From Listeria ivanovii subsp. londoniensis (lineage in GTDB: Bacteria > Bacillota > Bacilli > Lactobacillales > Listeriaceae): 64,000 nucleotides of DNA. The position numbers and the translations under genes are program-made. The stretch is from the NCBI RefSeq assembly GCF_000763495.1, contig NZ_CP009576.1, forward strand, positions 2,981,036 through 3,045,035, read 5' to 3'. Shown piece after piece: positions 46,224 to 56,298 of this stretch (the stretch's first letter is position 1; the number at the start of each line of letters is the position of its first letter). The notes beneath the pieces are model-generated. The model made no database searches. It worked only from the letters and a program-made list of their open reading frames with translations, and was not told where the DNA came from.

Positions 46224-47655
46224 AAACAACCCCCTTTTTCCAGCAAATTTCATGTGGGGAGCTTCTAGTGCTGCCTGGCAAGTTGAAGGTGCCGTAAATG
46301 AAGATGGCCGCACACCTGCAATTATTGACTTGAATAGTAAAACAAAAAAACCATTTGCTGATAATTCTGTTGCATCTGATCATTACCACCATTATTTAGA
46401 GGATATTGCTTTGATGAAAGAAGCTGGTTTCACTTCTTACCGCTTCTCAATTGCTTGGCCACGTATTTATCCGGATGATTCTTTTGAACCTAACCAACTT
46501 GGCATTGACTTTTATAATCACTTAATTGATGCACTTGTAAAAAATGGTATAGAGCCCATTGTCACATTGTATCACTATGATATGCCAGTCTGGGTTGACG
46601 AAAAATATGACGGTTGGTATGGCCGTGGTATTATCGATGCTTTTGACCAATATGCACGTACTTGCTTTAAAGAATTTGGCGACCGTGTTAAGTATTGGTT
46701 GTCAATTAACGAACAAAACATGCAAATTTGTTACGGTGATTGGCTAGGTGTATGCAAAAATAAAGCGACTTGGTTTCATGATAAATGGAAAGTTAACCAC
46801 ATCATGAATTTATGTCATGCTAAAGCAGTTATCGCTTGCCACGAGCTAGTTTCAGATGGAAAAATAGGTCCAGTCCCTGGCTATGTTCCAATCTACCCTA
46901 GTTCTGCTAACCCTGAAGATCAAATTGCTGCAATGAATGCCGAAGAATTAACGGAAAAAGTATGGAATGATTTTTATGCCTTCCGGAAATATAATGGTTT
47001 TATTCGCAGTTATTGGAAAGAACATCATATTGACCCAGATATTCAAGCAGGTGATATGGCATTAATTGAACAAGCTAAAATCGACTTTTTCGCCTTAAAT
47101 TGCTATCGTTCCAATGTTGCCAAAGAATGTTCGTTAACTGAAACAGAGCAAAAGCAGCAATTAAATAAAACTGGCAGAAAAGGAGAGTTTGTCTATCCAA
47201 AATTCCCTGGCTTATATCAACTTACCAATAATCCATATGTAGAAACAAATGACTGGGACTGGGAAATTGACCCTGTTTCACTCAGATACATGCTTCGTTA
47301 CGTCTGGGATCATTATGGTTTGCCGATGATGATTACAGAAAACGGATACGGAGCCCATGAAGACATCTCCGCTGATGGTAAGGTTCATGATCCCGAACGT
47401 ATCCGCTTTTTGCGCAACCAGATTTTTCAAGTTGGTAGAGCTATTCAAGATGGTTGTCAAGTCATTGGCTATAACCCTTGGTCCTATACTGATTTACTTA
47501 GTACCGGAAACGGAATGGCCAAAAGATACGGCCTAGTCTTTATCAATACTACCGACGATGAACTTCGTGATTTGAAACGCATTCCAAAAGATTCCTATTA
47601 TTGGTATTCACGTTTAATTAAATCAAATGGACAAGACTGGGGAGAAGAAACATGA
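46213..47655 (+). CDS. 6-phospho-beta-glucosidase (GH1), second copy
   Basis: This is a 480-residue cytosolic GH1 enzyme with acid/base Glu167 in SINEQN and nucleophile Glu376 in ITENGYG. It is clearly diverged from the first GH1 at 40817. GGAGAGG lies before the ATG within the end of the rpiR gene. It is the middle gene of an RpiR-GH1-PTS operon and overlaps the PTS gene by 4 bp. Its sugar is probably an aryl-beta-glucoside imported by the PTS beside it (inference). Confidence 0.92.
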   Translation: MIYKNNPLFPANFMWGASSAAWQVEGAVNEDGRTPAIIDLNSKTKKPFADNSVASDHYHHYLEDIALMKEAGFTSYRFSIAWPRIYPDDSFEPNQLGIDFYNHLIDALVKNGIEPIVTLYHYDMPVWVDEKYDGWYGRGIIDAFDQYARTCFKEFGDRVKYWLSINEQNMQICYGDWLGVCKNKATWFHDKWKVNHIMNLCHAKAVIACHELVSDGKIGPVPGYVPIYPSSANPEDQIAAMNAEELTEKVWNDFYAFRKYNGFIRSYWKEHHIDPDIQAGDMALIEQAKIDFFALNCYRSNVAKECSLTETEQKQQLNKTGRKGEFVYPKFPGLYQLTNNPYVETNDWDWEIDPVSLRYMLRYVWDHYGLPMMITENGYGAHEDISADGKVHDPERIRFLRNQIFQVGRAIQDGCQVIGYNPWSYTDLLSTGNGMAKRYGLVFINTTDDELRDLKRIPKDSYYWYSRLIKSNGQDWGEET

Positions 47656-49478
47656 GCAAATATGATAAACTAATCCCAATTTTACTGGAAAATATCGGAG
47701 GAAGCAGTAATATACGTAGCGCAAATCATTGCGCTACAAGGCTTCGATTAAAACTACATGATAAGAATAAATTAAATAAAACAGCTCTTGAAAAGGAAAC
47801 TCAAATTCTTGGCATCGTCGAGCATGGCGATGAAATCCAGCTAGTTATTGGCCCGGATGTGCCAAAAGTATACGCACTCGTAACGGCTCAGTTAGACCAA
47901 AATGAGCAAGTAACTATGCCAACTTCTAAGCAAAACAAAAGTTTCAGGCAATATGCACATACTATCGTTGACTTCATTAGTGGTACCTTTGTCCCTGTAC
48001 TCCCTGTCCTTGTAGCAGCAGGACTAATCTCAGCCGTACTTAATATTGGAACCACTTTTTTCAACTTATCAAATGAAAGCGGTACCTATATTGTTCTTAA
48101 TGCGATTAATCATGCTGGTTTTTACTTTTTACCTGTGTTTCTAGGTTATAGTGCCGCACGAAAGCTTGAAATTAGCCCTATCATGGGAATGTTTCTTGGT
48201 GCAGTGTTAGTTGATGGCTTAATTAACAATATCGCTAACCTATCTTTCTTGGGATTTCAAGTTCCACAAGCTGCTTATAATTCCACAACAATCCCAGTTA
48301 TTTTCGGCGTTTTATTTATGTATATTATTGATAAGGGTGCAGATAAAGTTATTCCTGAAGCTATCAAATTCTTCATTAAACCACTGCTTGTTATGATTAT
48401 TACTGTTCCTGTGACATTATTACTCCTCGGTCCACTTGGAAATATTGTCGGTAGTTATATAGCAGACGTTTTATCCTTTATGTATGTGCATCTTGGTTGG
48501 TTATCAGTTGGGCTAATGGGTGCACTTACACCGCTTCTCGTAATGACGGGTACTAATCAAGCTCTATTCCCGCTAGTTTTCGCAATGATTGCTGACAATG
48601 GCTATGACTCTTTTGTTATGCCTGCAATGCTCGCTGCTAATGTTGCTATTGGGGCTGCTGCTCTCGCTGATATGCGATTTGAAAAAGATTTGACTAAGAA
48701 ATCGCTTTCCTTTTCAGCAGGAATTACTGGTGTGATGGGTATTACAGAACCTTCCATTTTCGGCGTATTAATTAACCATAAACATGCCTTTTTAGGTGCT
48801 ATTTTCGGTGGTGGTATTGGTGGTCTTTTTGCTGGTTTAGTTGGCTTAAAACAGTACGCTGTTGTCTCCCCTGGACTAGCAGCACTACCTACTTTTATTC
48901 CAACAGATGGTTCTGGATTCAGTAGTAATTTTTGGTACGCGGTATTGACTATCCTCCTTGCTATCAGTACCTCCGTCGCAATGACTTTATTCCTAGGTAA
49001 AAGAAGTACAAAACAAACAAAGCCACACATCACTATTAAAAGTCCTTTGTCAGGTAAAATTTATCCGCTAGAGACTATCAAAGATGAATTATTTTCACAA
49101 AAAATATTGGGCGATGGAATTGCTATTATGCCAACTAATGGAGAAATTGTATCCCCATCATCCGGACATGTCATTATGACCACAAAAACCAGCCATGCCA
49201 TTGGTATCCAAACAGACGATGGAGTCGAATTACTCATTCATTGTGGACTGGACACCGTTCAACTTGCCGGACGTTATTTTGAAACACTCGTTCAAGAAGG
49301 GGAACAAGTAACTGCCGGACAACCACTTCTAAAAATGGATCTTACCTCCATTCAGACGGCTGGTTATGACACTATAACACCAATAATTGTAACAAACAGT
49401 GCTGACTACCACCAAATTGACAAACCTAACACAAAAAACGTTACAGCACTTGATCCATTGTTAACTATATCATTTTAA
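47652..49478 (+). CDS. PTS beta-glucoside-type EIIBCA
   Basis: This is a 608-residue membrane protein with three PTS domains in order: EIIB (residues 1-90, phosphorylated Cys27 in ANHCATRLRL), EIIC (about 105-450, ten segments), and EIIA (about 470-600, with the HAIGIQTDDGVELLIHCGLDTV signature). It imports and phosphorylates a beta-glucoside. It is the last gene of the RpiR-GH1-PTS operon, and its start overlaps the GH1 stop by 4 bp. No LicT-type antiterminator gene is present in this locus; control is by RpiR here. Confidence 0.93.
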   Translation: MSKYDKLIPILLENIGGSSNIRSANHCATRLRLKLHDKNKLNKTALEKETQILGIVEHGDEIQLVIGPDVPKVYALVTAQLDQNEQVTMPTSKQNKSFRQYAHTIVDFISGTFVPVLPVLVAAGLISAVLNIGTTFFNLSNESGTYIVLNAINHAGFYFLPVFLGYSAARKLEISPIMGMFLGAVLVDGLINNIANLSFLGFQVPQAAYNSTTIPVIFGVLFMYIIDKGADKVIPEAIKFFIKPLLVMIITVPVTLLLLGPLGNIVGSYIADVLSFMYVHLGWLSVGLMGALTPLLVMTGTNQALFPLVFAMIADNGYDSFVMPAMLAANVAIGAAALADMRFEKDLTKKSLSFSAGITGVMGITEPSIFGVLINHKHAFLGAIFGGGIGGLFAGLVGLKQYAVVSPGLAALPTFIPTDGSGFSSNFWYAVLTILLAISTSVAMTLFLGKRSTKQTKPHITIKSPLSGKIYPLETIKDELFSQKILGDGIAIMPTNGEIVSPSSGHVIMTTKTSHAIGIQTDDGVELLIHCGLDTVQLAGRYFETLVQEGEQVTAGQPLLKMDLTSIQTAGYDTITPIIVTNSADYHQIDKPNTKNVTALDPLLTISF

Positions 49479-49483
49479 ATAAA

Positions 49484-49533
49484 GCAAATAAGGCTTCCAC
49501 CCCTAATTTTTAGATGGAAGCCTTATTTATTAT
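49484..49533 (+). terminator. Terminator after the beta-glucoside operon
   Basis: AATAAGGCTTCCA and TGGAAGCCTTATT form a 13-bp stem (49488-49528) with T residues after it. Confidence 0.8.
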
Positions 49534-49579
49534 CTCTACTAGAGTTCTCCAATCATTCTGTATACTTTTTTAATCTCTA

Positions 49580-50032
49580 TCAAGCAACTTCTTTCTTAAT
49601 ACTAGAAATATTTACTAATGACAGTATAGCCAAAACAATATAAATTAACTCAACTATTGGAATTCCCCAACTAATAATTGTTGCTATTAAAGAAAGCACC
49701 ATACATATAATAATGATAATGTACATTCGCTTTTTTGGGAGTTCTAAACGACGCAAGCGACCAAACGTTTTGAAACAAAAATAACTGAAAACGAAATATA
49801 CTGCAATAATGAACATAATAATTACACCTAAAATAAAGAATGTTAAATTACTTGTTATAATAAGCATTCCTCCACCCAAAAGACCAATAGTAAAAAAAGT
49901 GAAAACTCCTACAACTAAACTAATAATAGCTAAGGCTAATGTTGAACCGCGAACAATCGCACTTTTTTTCCAAAAAACCCTTTGTTCCTCTGTCGCATTC
50001 TGACTTACAGGGTTAAATGGTTGCTCTAACAT
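49580..50032 (-). CDS. Hypothetical four-segment membrane protein
   Basis: This is a 150-residue membrane protein. A polar N-terminus (NPVSQNATEEQRVFWKK) is followed by four hydrophobic segments at about residues 30-50, 55-85, 105-122 and 124-142, with a Lys/Arg-rich middle loop (KTFGRLRRLELPKKR). AGGAG lies before the ATG at 50032. It is alone, between the PTS operon terminator and the RpiR gene. I do not recognise a family. Confidence 0.7.
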   Translation of the reverse strand: MLEQPFNPVSQNATEEQRVFWKKSAIVRGSTLALAIISLVVGVFTFFTIGLLGGGMLIITSNLTFFILGVIIMFIIAVYFVFSYFCFKTFGRLRRLELPKKRMYIIIIICMVLSLIATIISWGIPIVELIYIVLAILSLVNISSIKKEVA

Positions 50033-50091
50033 AATCTTCTCCTTTAATAAATAGTATATTAATCTCGGTGAACAGAAAAAATTTTATGAAG

Positions 50092-50826
50092 TTATTCTAA
50101 TTGCTCCTGATTATAGTTCTTCTTTGCCATTGCTTCTAATAAAAACAAAACGGGGATTTGCGTCGTAATATTCGTCTTATCAACCATTTCCTGCGTTACA
50201 TAATACGGAATATTGACATCTGATAGTCCTGCTAGCGTGTTATGGCTCGTATTGGTGATACTAATAATCCGACTGCCATATTGCTGCATATTCTGCGCCT
50301 GCTCAAGCACCTGATCCGTTTCACCAGATACAGATAAAATAATCATGACTGCATTATTTTTAAACTGCTCTCCCGGATTAGGATAAAATGGATCTTTAAT
50401 ATAAAAAGTCCGTTTTTTCATGTTTGAGAAAAAACGACTGCCATATTCTGCCAAAATCCCTGAAGTTCCAATGCCAAAAAAGACAACTAAATCAGCTTCA
50501 TTAATAATTTCAGCTGCAGCATCTAACACTTGGTCATAGTCTCGGTTCATTGTCCGCTCAAAAAACTCTTCTAAAACTTCAACTGTATCAGCTGTTTTTT
50601 TCTTTACTGCGCGTGTTGCCTCTTGTTTTAGCTTCACTTTAAATTCGGAAAAGCCTTCACAACCAAGTTTCCTTGTAAAACGAACAATGGAAGCTGGTGA
50701 AACGTGCGTCACTTCTGAAAGTTCGCGAACTCGCATAAACATAACTTTATCCCGATTATCCATTATGTAACGGTATAAATGATGTTCTGTCTCTGTAAAT
50801 TGCCTAATCACTTCATAGGAAAACAT
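50092..50826 (-). CDS. RpiR-family transcriptional regulator, second copy
   Basis: This is a 244-residue regulator with an N-terminal RpiR-type helix-turn-helix (MRVRELSEVTHVSPASIVRF) and a C-terminal SIS domain (about 105-235, FFGIGTSGILAEYGSRFF). I start it at ATG 50826, after GAGGTG. A longer reading frame to 50898 would translate the Noc-type palindrome and the terminator stem just upstream, so it is not real. There is no sugar operon next to it on the same strand, so its target is elsewhere. Confidence 0.85.
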   Translation of the reverse strand: MFSYEVIRQFTETEHHLYRYIMDNRDKVMFMRVRELSEVTHVSPASIVRFTRKLGCEGFSEFKVKLKQEATRAVKKKTADTVEVLEEFFERTMNRDYDQVLDAAAEIINEADLVVFFGIGTSGILAEYGSRFFSNMKKRTFYIKDPFYPNPGEQFKNNAVMIILSVSGETDQVLEQAQNMQQYGSRIISITNTSHNTLAGLSDVNIPYYVTQEMVDKTNITTQIPVLFLLEAMAKKNYNQEQLE

Positions 50827-50853
50827 AAATCTATTCACCTCATCCATATCAGT

Positions 50854-50867
50854 ATTTCCCGGGAAAT
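50854..50867. promoter_or_regulatory. Noc-type binding palindrome, perfect
   Basis: ATTTCCCGGGAAAT lies between the terminator of the DUF1129 gene and the RpiR start, the second perfect copy in the window. Confidence 0.8.
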
Positions 50868-50912
50868 AAAAAACAGATGACCGCCTCGCAATATGCAACT
50901 TAGGTCATCTGT
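50868..50912 (-). terminator. Terminator after the DUF1129 gene
   Basis: CAGATGACC and GGTCATCTG (50873-50912) form a nine-base stem with a loop, with TTTTTTA after it on the minus strand. It is followed at once by a Noc-type site. Confidence 0.7.
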
Positions 50913-50926
50913 CCGCATCCATCTTC

Positions 50927-51583
50927 TTATAAGGATGGAATATTTTTCTTTTTCTTCACATAGAATCGAAGGGCAATAATAATTGCACCGCCAATCGTAT
51001 TAACAATCGGACTTAACGCTACGTTAATATTTGGAGGAATAGTCACTTGAACAATCGTCATGACGAACATCCATACAGCGATGACTCCAACTGCCACAAG
51101 CAAGTATTTGATGGTGCCACCTTTTTGGCCAGCACGCATATTTGATGCATATTTACGTAAAATCAGCATTGCAAAACCGCCGACAACTGCTGTGATTAGG
51201 AGTACGATAATTCCCAAAGTCTGTGCATTTTTTTGGAAGAAAGCACTAATTCCAGAAATTAACATCATCGCTCCAAGTACAAGCAACCCACCGTCTAGTA
51301 CAAGCCACCATTTATCGGTATTTTGCTCTACTGGTGCAGCTTTTACATCTAAAGAAACAACATATTCTGTTGGTGTTAAATTAAATAATTTTCTCGCTGT
51401 GATGCCTTTTTTCTGTTCTGCTAAAATCTTCTCACACATTTCATAGATAATGATTTCTCGCTGTTCCTCACCGTAATGGGTCCCGCGCAAATGTTTTTCG
51501 ACTTCCATTACATATTGCAAATTCCGCTTTGTTAATCCAGCTTTCAACTCAGCTAAAAGCGGTTTATTCGTTTCTGTGGTCAA
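50927..51583 (-). CDS. DUF1129-type membrane protein
   Basis: This is a 218-residue protein. An N-terminal soluble helical part (KRNLQYVMEVEKHLRGTHYG, residues 20-60) is followed by five or so hydrophobic segments to the Lys-rich end (YVKKKKN). This matches the DUF1129 pattern of Firmicutes, function unknown. The start is TTG at 51583, as GGGAGG lies eight bases before it and no ATG fits; a GTG 18 bp upstream would put that site inside the gene. It ends at a terminator and is 70 bp downstream of an ABC permease gene. Confidence 0.8.
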   Translation of the reverse strand: MTTETNKPLLAELKAGLTKRNLQYVMEVEKHLRGTHYGEEQREIIIYEMCEKILAEQKKGITARKLFNLTPTEYVVSLDVKAAPVEQNTDKWWLVLDGGLLVLGAMMLISGISAFFQKNAQTLGIIVLLITAVVGGFAMLILRKYASNMRAGQKGGTIKYLLVAVGVIAVWMFVMTIVQVTIPPNINVALSPIVNTIGGAIIIALRFYVKKKKNIPSL

Positions 51584-51653
51584 TGCTAAATCCTCCCTCA
51601 CTCATTCTAACATCCATTATACCGGACTTACCGACTATAAAAAAGCTATTTTT

Positions 51654-52799
51654 TCAATTGATTTTAGAGCCCTGAAAAAGCCCACGCATTTTGCGCAAAA
51701 GATACAACATTAAAATGAAAACGGCAATAACCGAACCTATTCCCCAACAAATATAAGAAACAAAGCTTAATGAATCTGTATTCGTAACAGCTAGATTTGC
51801 TATCGCTACGCCAAAAACTAATGAGAACACGATAAGAAACGGCCACTTGACCCATGGAAATGCAAATAAGTATCCACTACGCTCAATATGTTGCTTTCTG
51901 TATAAGACTAAAATAAACACAACCATGAAAATATTTAAAAGTATACTAAAAATAACCGGGCCAATCGCCACTGATTCAAACGAAAATAGCGCAAACACAT
52001 TCAGATAATCTTCAAAACGTAACAAAGTTGCCATTCCTGCTTCACCAGCACTCGGCCAAATATAATTAAATATATTATCGAGCATTGGATTGATTACATT
52101 AGGTAATAATGTCACTCCGAAAGCCACTGCCGCTGCCGCAATTGGTGATCCAATTAAAAGTCCAATTAAAACAGCTATCAAAAACACCAGCAAGAACGAG
52201 GACAACCCACCAGCTAAATCCACCCAAAATTTTGTAGTATCAAGCTGAATATATTCATTAGGAATATGGTTTAAAAAGTAAGACCAGCCAATAGCCATTG
52301 AAATCATGTAACTCAGCACAATCGTTATCATTCCCAAAATTAGTTTTACACCAACAATGTGCGTGCGCTTATAAGGCAGGGAAGCAGTAATTCGGTCCCC
52401 ACGTGTATATCTTTCAAAAATAATAGCTAACACTCCTAAGATAAATACACTTACTTTAATCAATGTAAAAAATAAATCCATTTGAAAATAGAACATAAAC
52501 GGCATGTATTCTTGATATTCCTCAGCCACAAATGTTGTATACATAGGTACTGCTAAATAAGCCACTGTTAAACTTGCATTCATTTCTTCATCAGAAGTTT
52601 TAAACTCCGGGTCCTCTTTTTGCTGCTTCAAAAAATCACTAGACTCATAATAATCCTTTTGACTTTGCCATCTATCCGCATCTGAAACTAGACCTAAAGT
52701 AATTCCTAGGAAAAACAACACCGCTACACCTATAAGCATCCATCTCATATTACGCCATTCCCGGTACCATAAACCTCGATTAAACATTGCTAGCCTCAC
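51654..52799 (-). CDS. ABC-2 type transporter permease
   Basis: This is a 381-residue membrane protein with six or more hydrophobic segments. The first is at residues 19-39, and an extracytoplasmic stretch (SQKDYYESSDFLKQQKEDPEF) follows, as in ABC-2 exporters such as YtrC. It lies 15 bp downstream of an ABC ATPase gene on the same strand, and the two make one exporter. Its load is not visible; related sets move peptides or act in cell-wall stress. Confidence 0.82.
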   Translation of the reverse strand: MRLAMFNRGLWYREWRNMRWMLIGVAVLFFLGITLGLVSDADRWQSQKDYYESSDFLKQQKEDPEFKTSDEEMNASLTVAYLAVPMYTTFVAEEYQEYMPFMFYFQMDLFFTLIKVSVFILGVLAIIFERYTRGDRITASLPYKRTHIVGVKLILGMITIVLSYMISMAIGWSYFLNHIPNEYIQLDTTKFWVDLAGGLSSFLLVFLIAVLIGLLIGSPIAAAAVAFGVTLLPNVINPMLDNIFNYIWPSAGEAGMATLLRFEDYLNVFALFSFESVAIGPVIFSILLNIFMVVFILVLYRKQHIERSGYLFAFPWVKWPFLIVFSLVFGVAIANLAVTNTDSLSFVSYICWGIGSVIAVFILMLYLLRKMRGLFQGSKIN

Positions 52800-52814
52800 C
52801 CCTCACTGTATGTC

Positions 52815-53702
52815 TTAAATCTCGTAGTAATCAATTTTATCATTCGTTAAATAAATCGTAAAAATATCTTCTATCGTGATCGCCATCTCTTCATACAGAA
52901 TAGGATCTTCTTGTCGTAATTGCTGTACGAACTCGCTAGCATTTTCTGTTACTAATAGTGTATATATTCTCCCATTTCGATAAAGTAGTCTCGCTTTTTC
53001 TTTCACAAAACCAGGTATTATTTTCGTTTTGAATGCCACTTGAATTTTTACCGAATTATCTCGCATATCAGCTAAATAATAGTCTAACTCCACGCTTGCA
53101 CCTTTCAATACAATAACTCTATCCGCAATAGCCTCCAACTCATCCAACCGATGAGAAGCAATAACCACACTTGTTTCACGCATTTTAACAGTGTCTTTAA
53201 TAAGATTTAGAATTTGTTTTTTTATTATTACATCTAAACCATCCATTGGTTCATCCAAAAGCAAAAACCGAACATTTAGTGAAAAAGCTAAAATAATGAA
53301 AAATAAAGCTTTCCTCCCTTTTGAAAAAGACATCAACTTGGCTTTCATCGGGAGCTCAAATTGTTTCATTAAATCATTAAATAAATGCTCATCAAATGTC
53401 GTATAAATATTTTTATAAATCTTAACAACCGCGTGCACACTATATGTATTATAGTGGTTCATATTGTCTTCCAAAAAAAATAAGTCACGCTTCACTTCTG
53501 GGTGTTTATAAATACTTTTCCCGTCTAAAAAAACATCCCCATCATCAGGCAAGTAAATCCCCGTCATCGTTGAAAAAAGTGTTGTTTTCCCCACTCCATT
53601 CCGGCCAATGAGCGCGGTTACTTCCCCACCCTTTAAATCAAATGAAATATCCTTCAGTACTGTCTTGTCTTCCATCTTTTTTGTTATCTTTCGAATTTCC
53701 AT
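52815..53702 (-). CDS. ABC transporter ATP-binding protein
   Basis: This is a 295-residue cytosolic ATPase. Walker A is GRNGVGKTT (residues 33-41), the signature SFSKGRKALF replaces the LSGGQ type with a less common form, Walker B is LLLDEPMDG, and the H-loop is ASHR. Length is somewhat above a bare ATPase, with a C-terminal extension of about 90 residues. It feeds ATP energy to the permease at 51654. The signature deviation is the only unusual point. Confidence 0.87.
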   Translation of the reverse strand: MEIRKITKKMEDKTVLKDISFDLKGGEVTALIGRNGVGKTTLFSTMTGIYLPDDGDVFLDGKSIYKHPEVKRDLFFLEDNMNHYNTYSVHAVVKIYKNIYTTFDEHLFNDLMKQFELPMKAKLMSFSKGRKALFFIILAFSLNVRFLLLDEPMDGLDVIIKKQILNLIKDTVKMRETSVVIASHRLDELEAIADRVIVLKGASVELDYYLADMRDNSVKIQVAFKTKIIPGFVKEKARLLYRNGRIYTLLVTENASEFVQQLRQEDPILYEEMAITIEDIFTIYLTNDKIDYYEI

Positions 53703-53876
53703 TTTTTCACCTCACCAATCCATTATATAAGCTCCATGATAATTTTTCTATACTTTTAAAAATTTTCCACCAATTCTTTTCACAAAATTAATGCCCAAAC
53801 CAATCATTATACTAATTTCACATATTGCGGTAAAATATTCCTATATGAATTTATTTAACTCCCCTGAGGTGAAAAC

Positions 53877-56207
53877 ATGATAAAACTTGACACTACTATG
53901 CTTGATTACTTTAAAGAAAATCCTACTCTCCGGAAACATTTATTTTCTGGTCATTTTGGTCTGGAAAAAGAAAATGTCCGTGTCACTGCTAATGGCAAAT
54001 TAGCACTTACACCACATCCAGCCATTTTTGGCCCAAAAGAAGATAATCCATATATTAAAACCGATTTTTCCGAGAGCCAAATTGAAATGATTACACCAGT
54101 GACAGACTCAATCGACACGGTATATGAATGGCTTGAAAACCTTCATAACATCGTTTCCTTGCGCTCTAAAAATGAGCTGCTTTGGCCTTCTAGCAACCCG
54201 CCAATTTTACCGGCTGAAGAAGATATTCCGATTGCTGAATATAAAACACCCGATAGCCCTGACCGGAAATACCGCGAACATTTAGCAAAAGGATATGGCA
54301 AGAAAATCCAACTTTTATCTGGCATTCATTATAATTTTTCCTTTCCAGAAGTATTGATTGATGGGCTTTACTCAGAAATTAGCCTTCCAGAAGAATCAAA
54401 GCAAGACTTTAAAAACCGCTTGTATTTAAAAGTCGCTAAATATTTTATGAAAAATCGCTGGTTACTAGTTTACCTAACTGGTGCTAGTCCTGTTTATCTA
54501 GCCGACTTTACCCATACTAAAAACGAAGAAACTTTTGCTGATGGAAGTAGTTCTCTCCGTAACGGAATTTCGCTTCGTAACAGCAACGCCGGCTATAAAA
54601 ACAAAGAAGCCTTATACGTTGATTACAATTCATTTGATGCTTATATCTCTAGTATCTCTAATTATATTGAACAAGGTAAAATCGAAAGCATGCGTGAGTT
54701 TTATAATCCCATTCGCTTAAAAAATGCCCATACAGATCAAACGGTCGAAAGCTTAGCAGAACACGGCGTAGAATATTTGGAAATCCGTTCGATTGACTTA
54801 AACCCGCTTGAAGCAAACGGTATCTCAAAAGACGAGCTTAACTTTATTCACCTATTTTTAATCAAAGGTTTGCTTTCCGAAGACCGTGAATTATGCGAAA
54901 ACAATCAACAATTAGCTGACGAAAATGAAAATAATATCGCTTTAAACGGCCTAGCGCAACCAGCTATCAAAAATTGTGATAACGAGGAAATCCCACTTTC
55001 AGAAGCTGGATTACTAGAACTTACGAAAATGAATGACTTTATTCGTGTTCTTCTTCCAAACGATACTTATTTCACCAGTATCATCGAAAAACAAAAAGAA
55101 CGATTGAAACATCCAGAAAAAACGATTGCTTCCCAAGTCATAAATCACGCCAAAACAACTGGTTATATCAATTTCCATTTATATCAAGCAAAAGCTTTTA
55201 TGGAAAAAACCGAAGAATTAGCCTATAAACTGATTGGTGCCGAAGATATGGAGTTATCCACACAAATCATTTGGAAAGATGCCATCGCTCGCGGCATCAA
55301 AGTAGATGTTCTTGATCGTGCCGAAAATTTTTTACGCTTCCAAAAAGGTAATCATGTCGAATACATCAAACAAGCAAGTAAAACCTCCAAAGATAACTAT
55401 GTCTCTGTTTTAATGATGGAAAATAAAGTCGTTACCAAAATAGTCCTAGCAGAAAATGGCATTCGCGTCCCATTTGGCGACAGTTTTAGCGACCAACTTC
55501 TGGCAAGTGAAGCCTATCCATTGTTTAAAGATAGACAAATCGTTATTAAACCGAAATCCACCAATTACGGATGGGGTATCAGTATATTTAAAAACACCTT
55601 TACGCTGGAAGACTATCAAGCAGCTTTAAACATCGCTTTTAGTTATGATAGTTCCGTCATTATTGAAGAATTTATCCCCGGTGATGAGTTTCGCTTTCTA
55701 GTAATTAACGACAAAGTAGAAGCAGTATTAAAGCGCGTTCCCGCTAATGTTACTGGTGATGGCATCCATAGTATTCGCGAACTAGTAAACGAAAAAAATA
55801 CCGACCCATTACGTGGAACGAATCATTTAAAACCACTTGAAAAAATTCAGACTGGCCCAGAAGAAACCCTGATGCTTTCTATGCAAAAACTTTCTTGGGA
55901 TAGCGTTCCAGCATCTGGTGAAATCATATACTTGCGTGAAAACTCTAACGTCAGCACTGGTGGCGATAGCATTGATTACACTGCTGAAATGGATGATTAC
56001 TTTAAAGAAATTGCAATTCGAGCAACACAAGTGCTTGATGCCAAAATTTGCGGCGTTGATATCATTGTTCCACGTGAAACAATTGATCGTGAAAAACATG
56101 CTATCATCGAGCTTAATTTCAATCCTGCGATGCATATGCACTGCTTCCCATATCAAGGTGAACAGAAAAAAATTGGTGACAAGATTTTAGACTTCTTGTT
56201 TGAATAA
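53877..56207 (+). CDS. gshF: Bifunctional glutathione synthetase (GshF)
   Basis: This is a 776-residue cytosolic enzyme that makes glutathione in two steps. Residues 1-500 resemble gamma-glutamate-cysteine ligase (GHFGLEKENVRVT near the start), and residues 510-776 form an ATP-grasp domain (KPKSTNYGWGISIF, IIELNFNPAMHMH) for glycine addition. This fusion is known from Listeria and streptococci; glutathione activates PrfA in L. monocytogenes. GAGGTG precedes the ATG. A parS site lies inside the ATP-grasp part. Confidence 0.95.
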   Translation: MIKLDTTMLDYFKENPTLRKHLFSGHFGLEKENVRVTANGKLALTPHPAIFGPKEDNPYIKTDFSESQIEMITPVTDSIDTVYEWLENLHNIVSLRSKNELLWPSSNPPILPAEEDIPIAEYKTPDSPDRKYREHLAKGYGKKIQLLSGIHYNFSFPEVLIDGLYSEISLPEESKQDFKNRLYLKVAKYFMKNRWLLVYLTGASPVYLADFTHTKNEETFADGSSSLRNGISLRNSNAGYKNKEALYVDYNSFDAYISSISNYIEQGKIESMREFYNPIRLKNAHTDQTVESLAEHGVEYLEIRSIDLNPLEANGISKDELNFIHLFLIKGLLSEDRELCENNQQLADENENNIALNGLAQPAIKNCDNEEIPLSEAGLLELTKMNDFIRVLLPNDTYFTSIIEKQKERLKHPEKTIASQVINHAKTTGYINFHLYQAKAFMEKTEELAYKLIGAEDMELSTQIIWKDAIARGIKVDVLDRAENFLRFQKGNHVEYIKQASKTSKDNYVSVLMMENKVVTKIVLAENGIRVPFGDSFSDQLLASEAYPLFKDRQIVIKPKSTNYGWGISIFKNTFTLEDYQAALNIAFSYDSSVIIEEFIPGDEFRFLVINDKVEAVLKRVPANVTGDGIHSIRELVNEKNTDPLRGTNHLKPLEKIQTGPEETLMLSMQKLSWDSVPASGEIIYLRENSNVSTGGDSIDYTAEMDDYFKEIAIRATQVLDAKICGVDIIVPRETIDREKHAIIELNFNPAMHMHCFPYQGEQKKIGDKILDFLFE
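56066..56081. promoter_or_regulatory. parS site, Bacillus consensus form
   Basis: TGTTCCACGTGAAACA lies inside gshF, in the ATP-grasp coding part. Confidence 0.9.
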
Positions 56208-56212
56208 AAGAT

Positions 56213-56257
56213 AAATTACTAGGTAGGCCCTGAATCATGGTCTTGCCTAGTAATTTT
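56213..56257 (+). terminator. Terminator after gshF
   Basis: AATTACTAGG and CCTAGTAATT form a ten-base stem with inner pairs, followed by TTAG-TATTTTTT. It is a moderate plus-strand terminator just after the gshF stop. Confidence 0.65.
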
Positions 56258-56298
56258 AGTATTTTTTCATTTAATTTCACTATTTATGAAAAGCAAAT

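Noticed and set aside
50827..50898. N-terminal extension of the RpiR regulator
   Set aside because: It would translate a Noc-type palindrome and a terminator stem, and has no ribosome binding site; the ATG at 50826 does.
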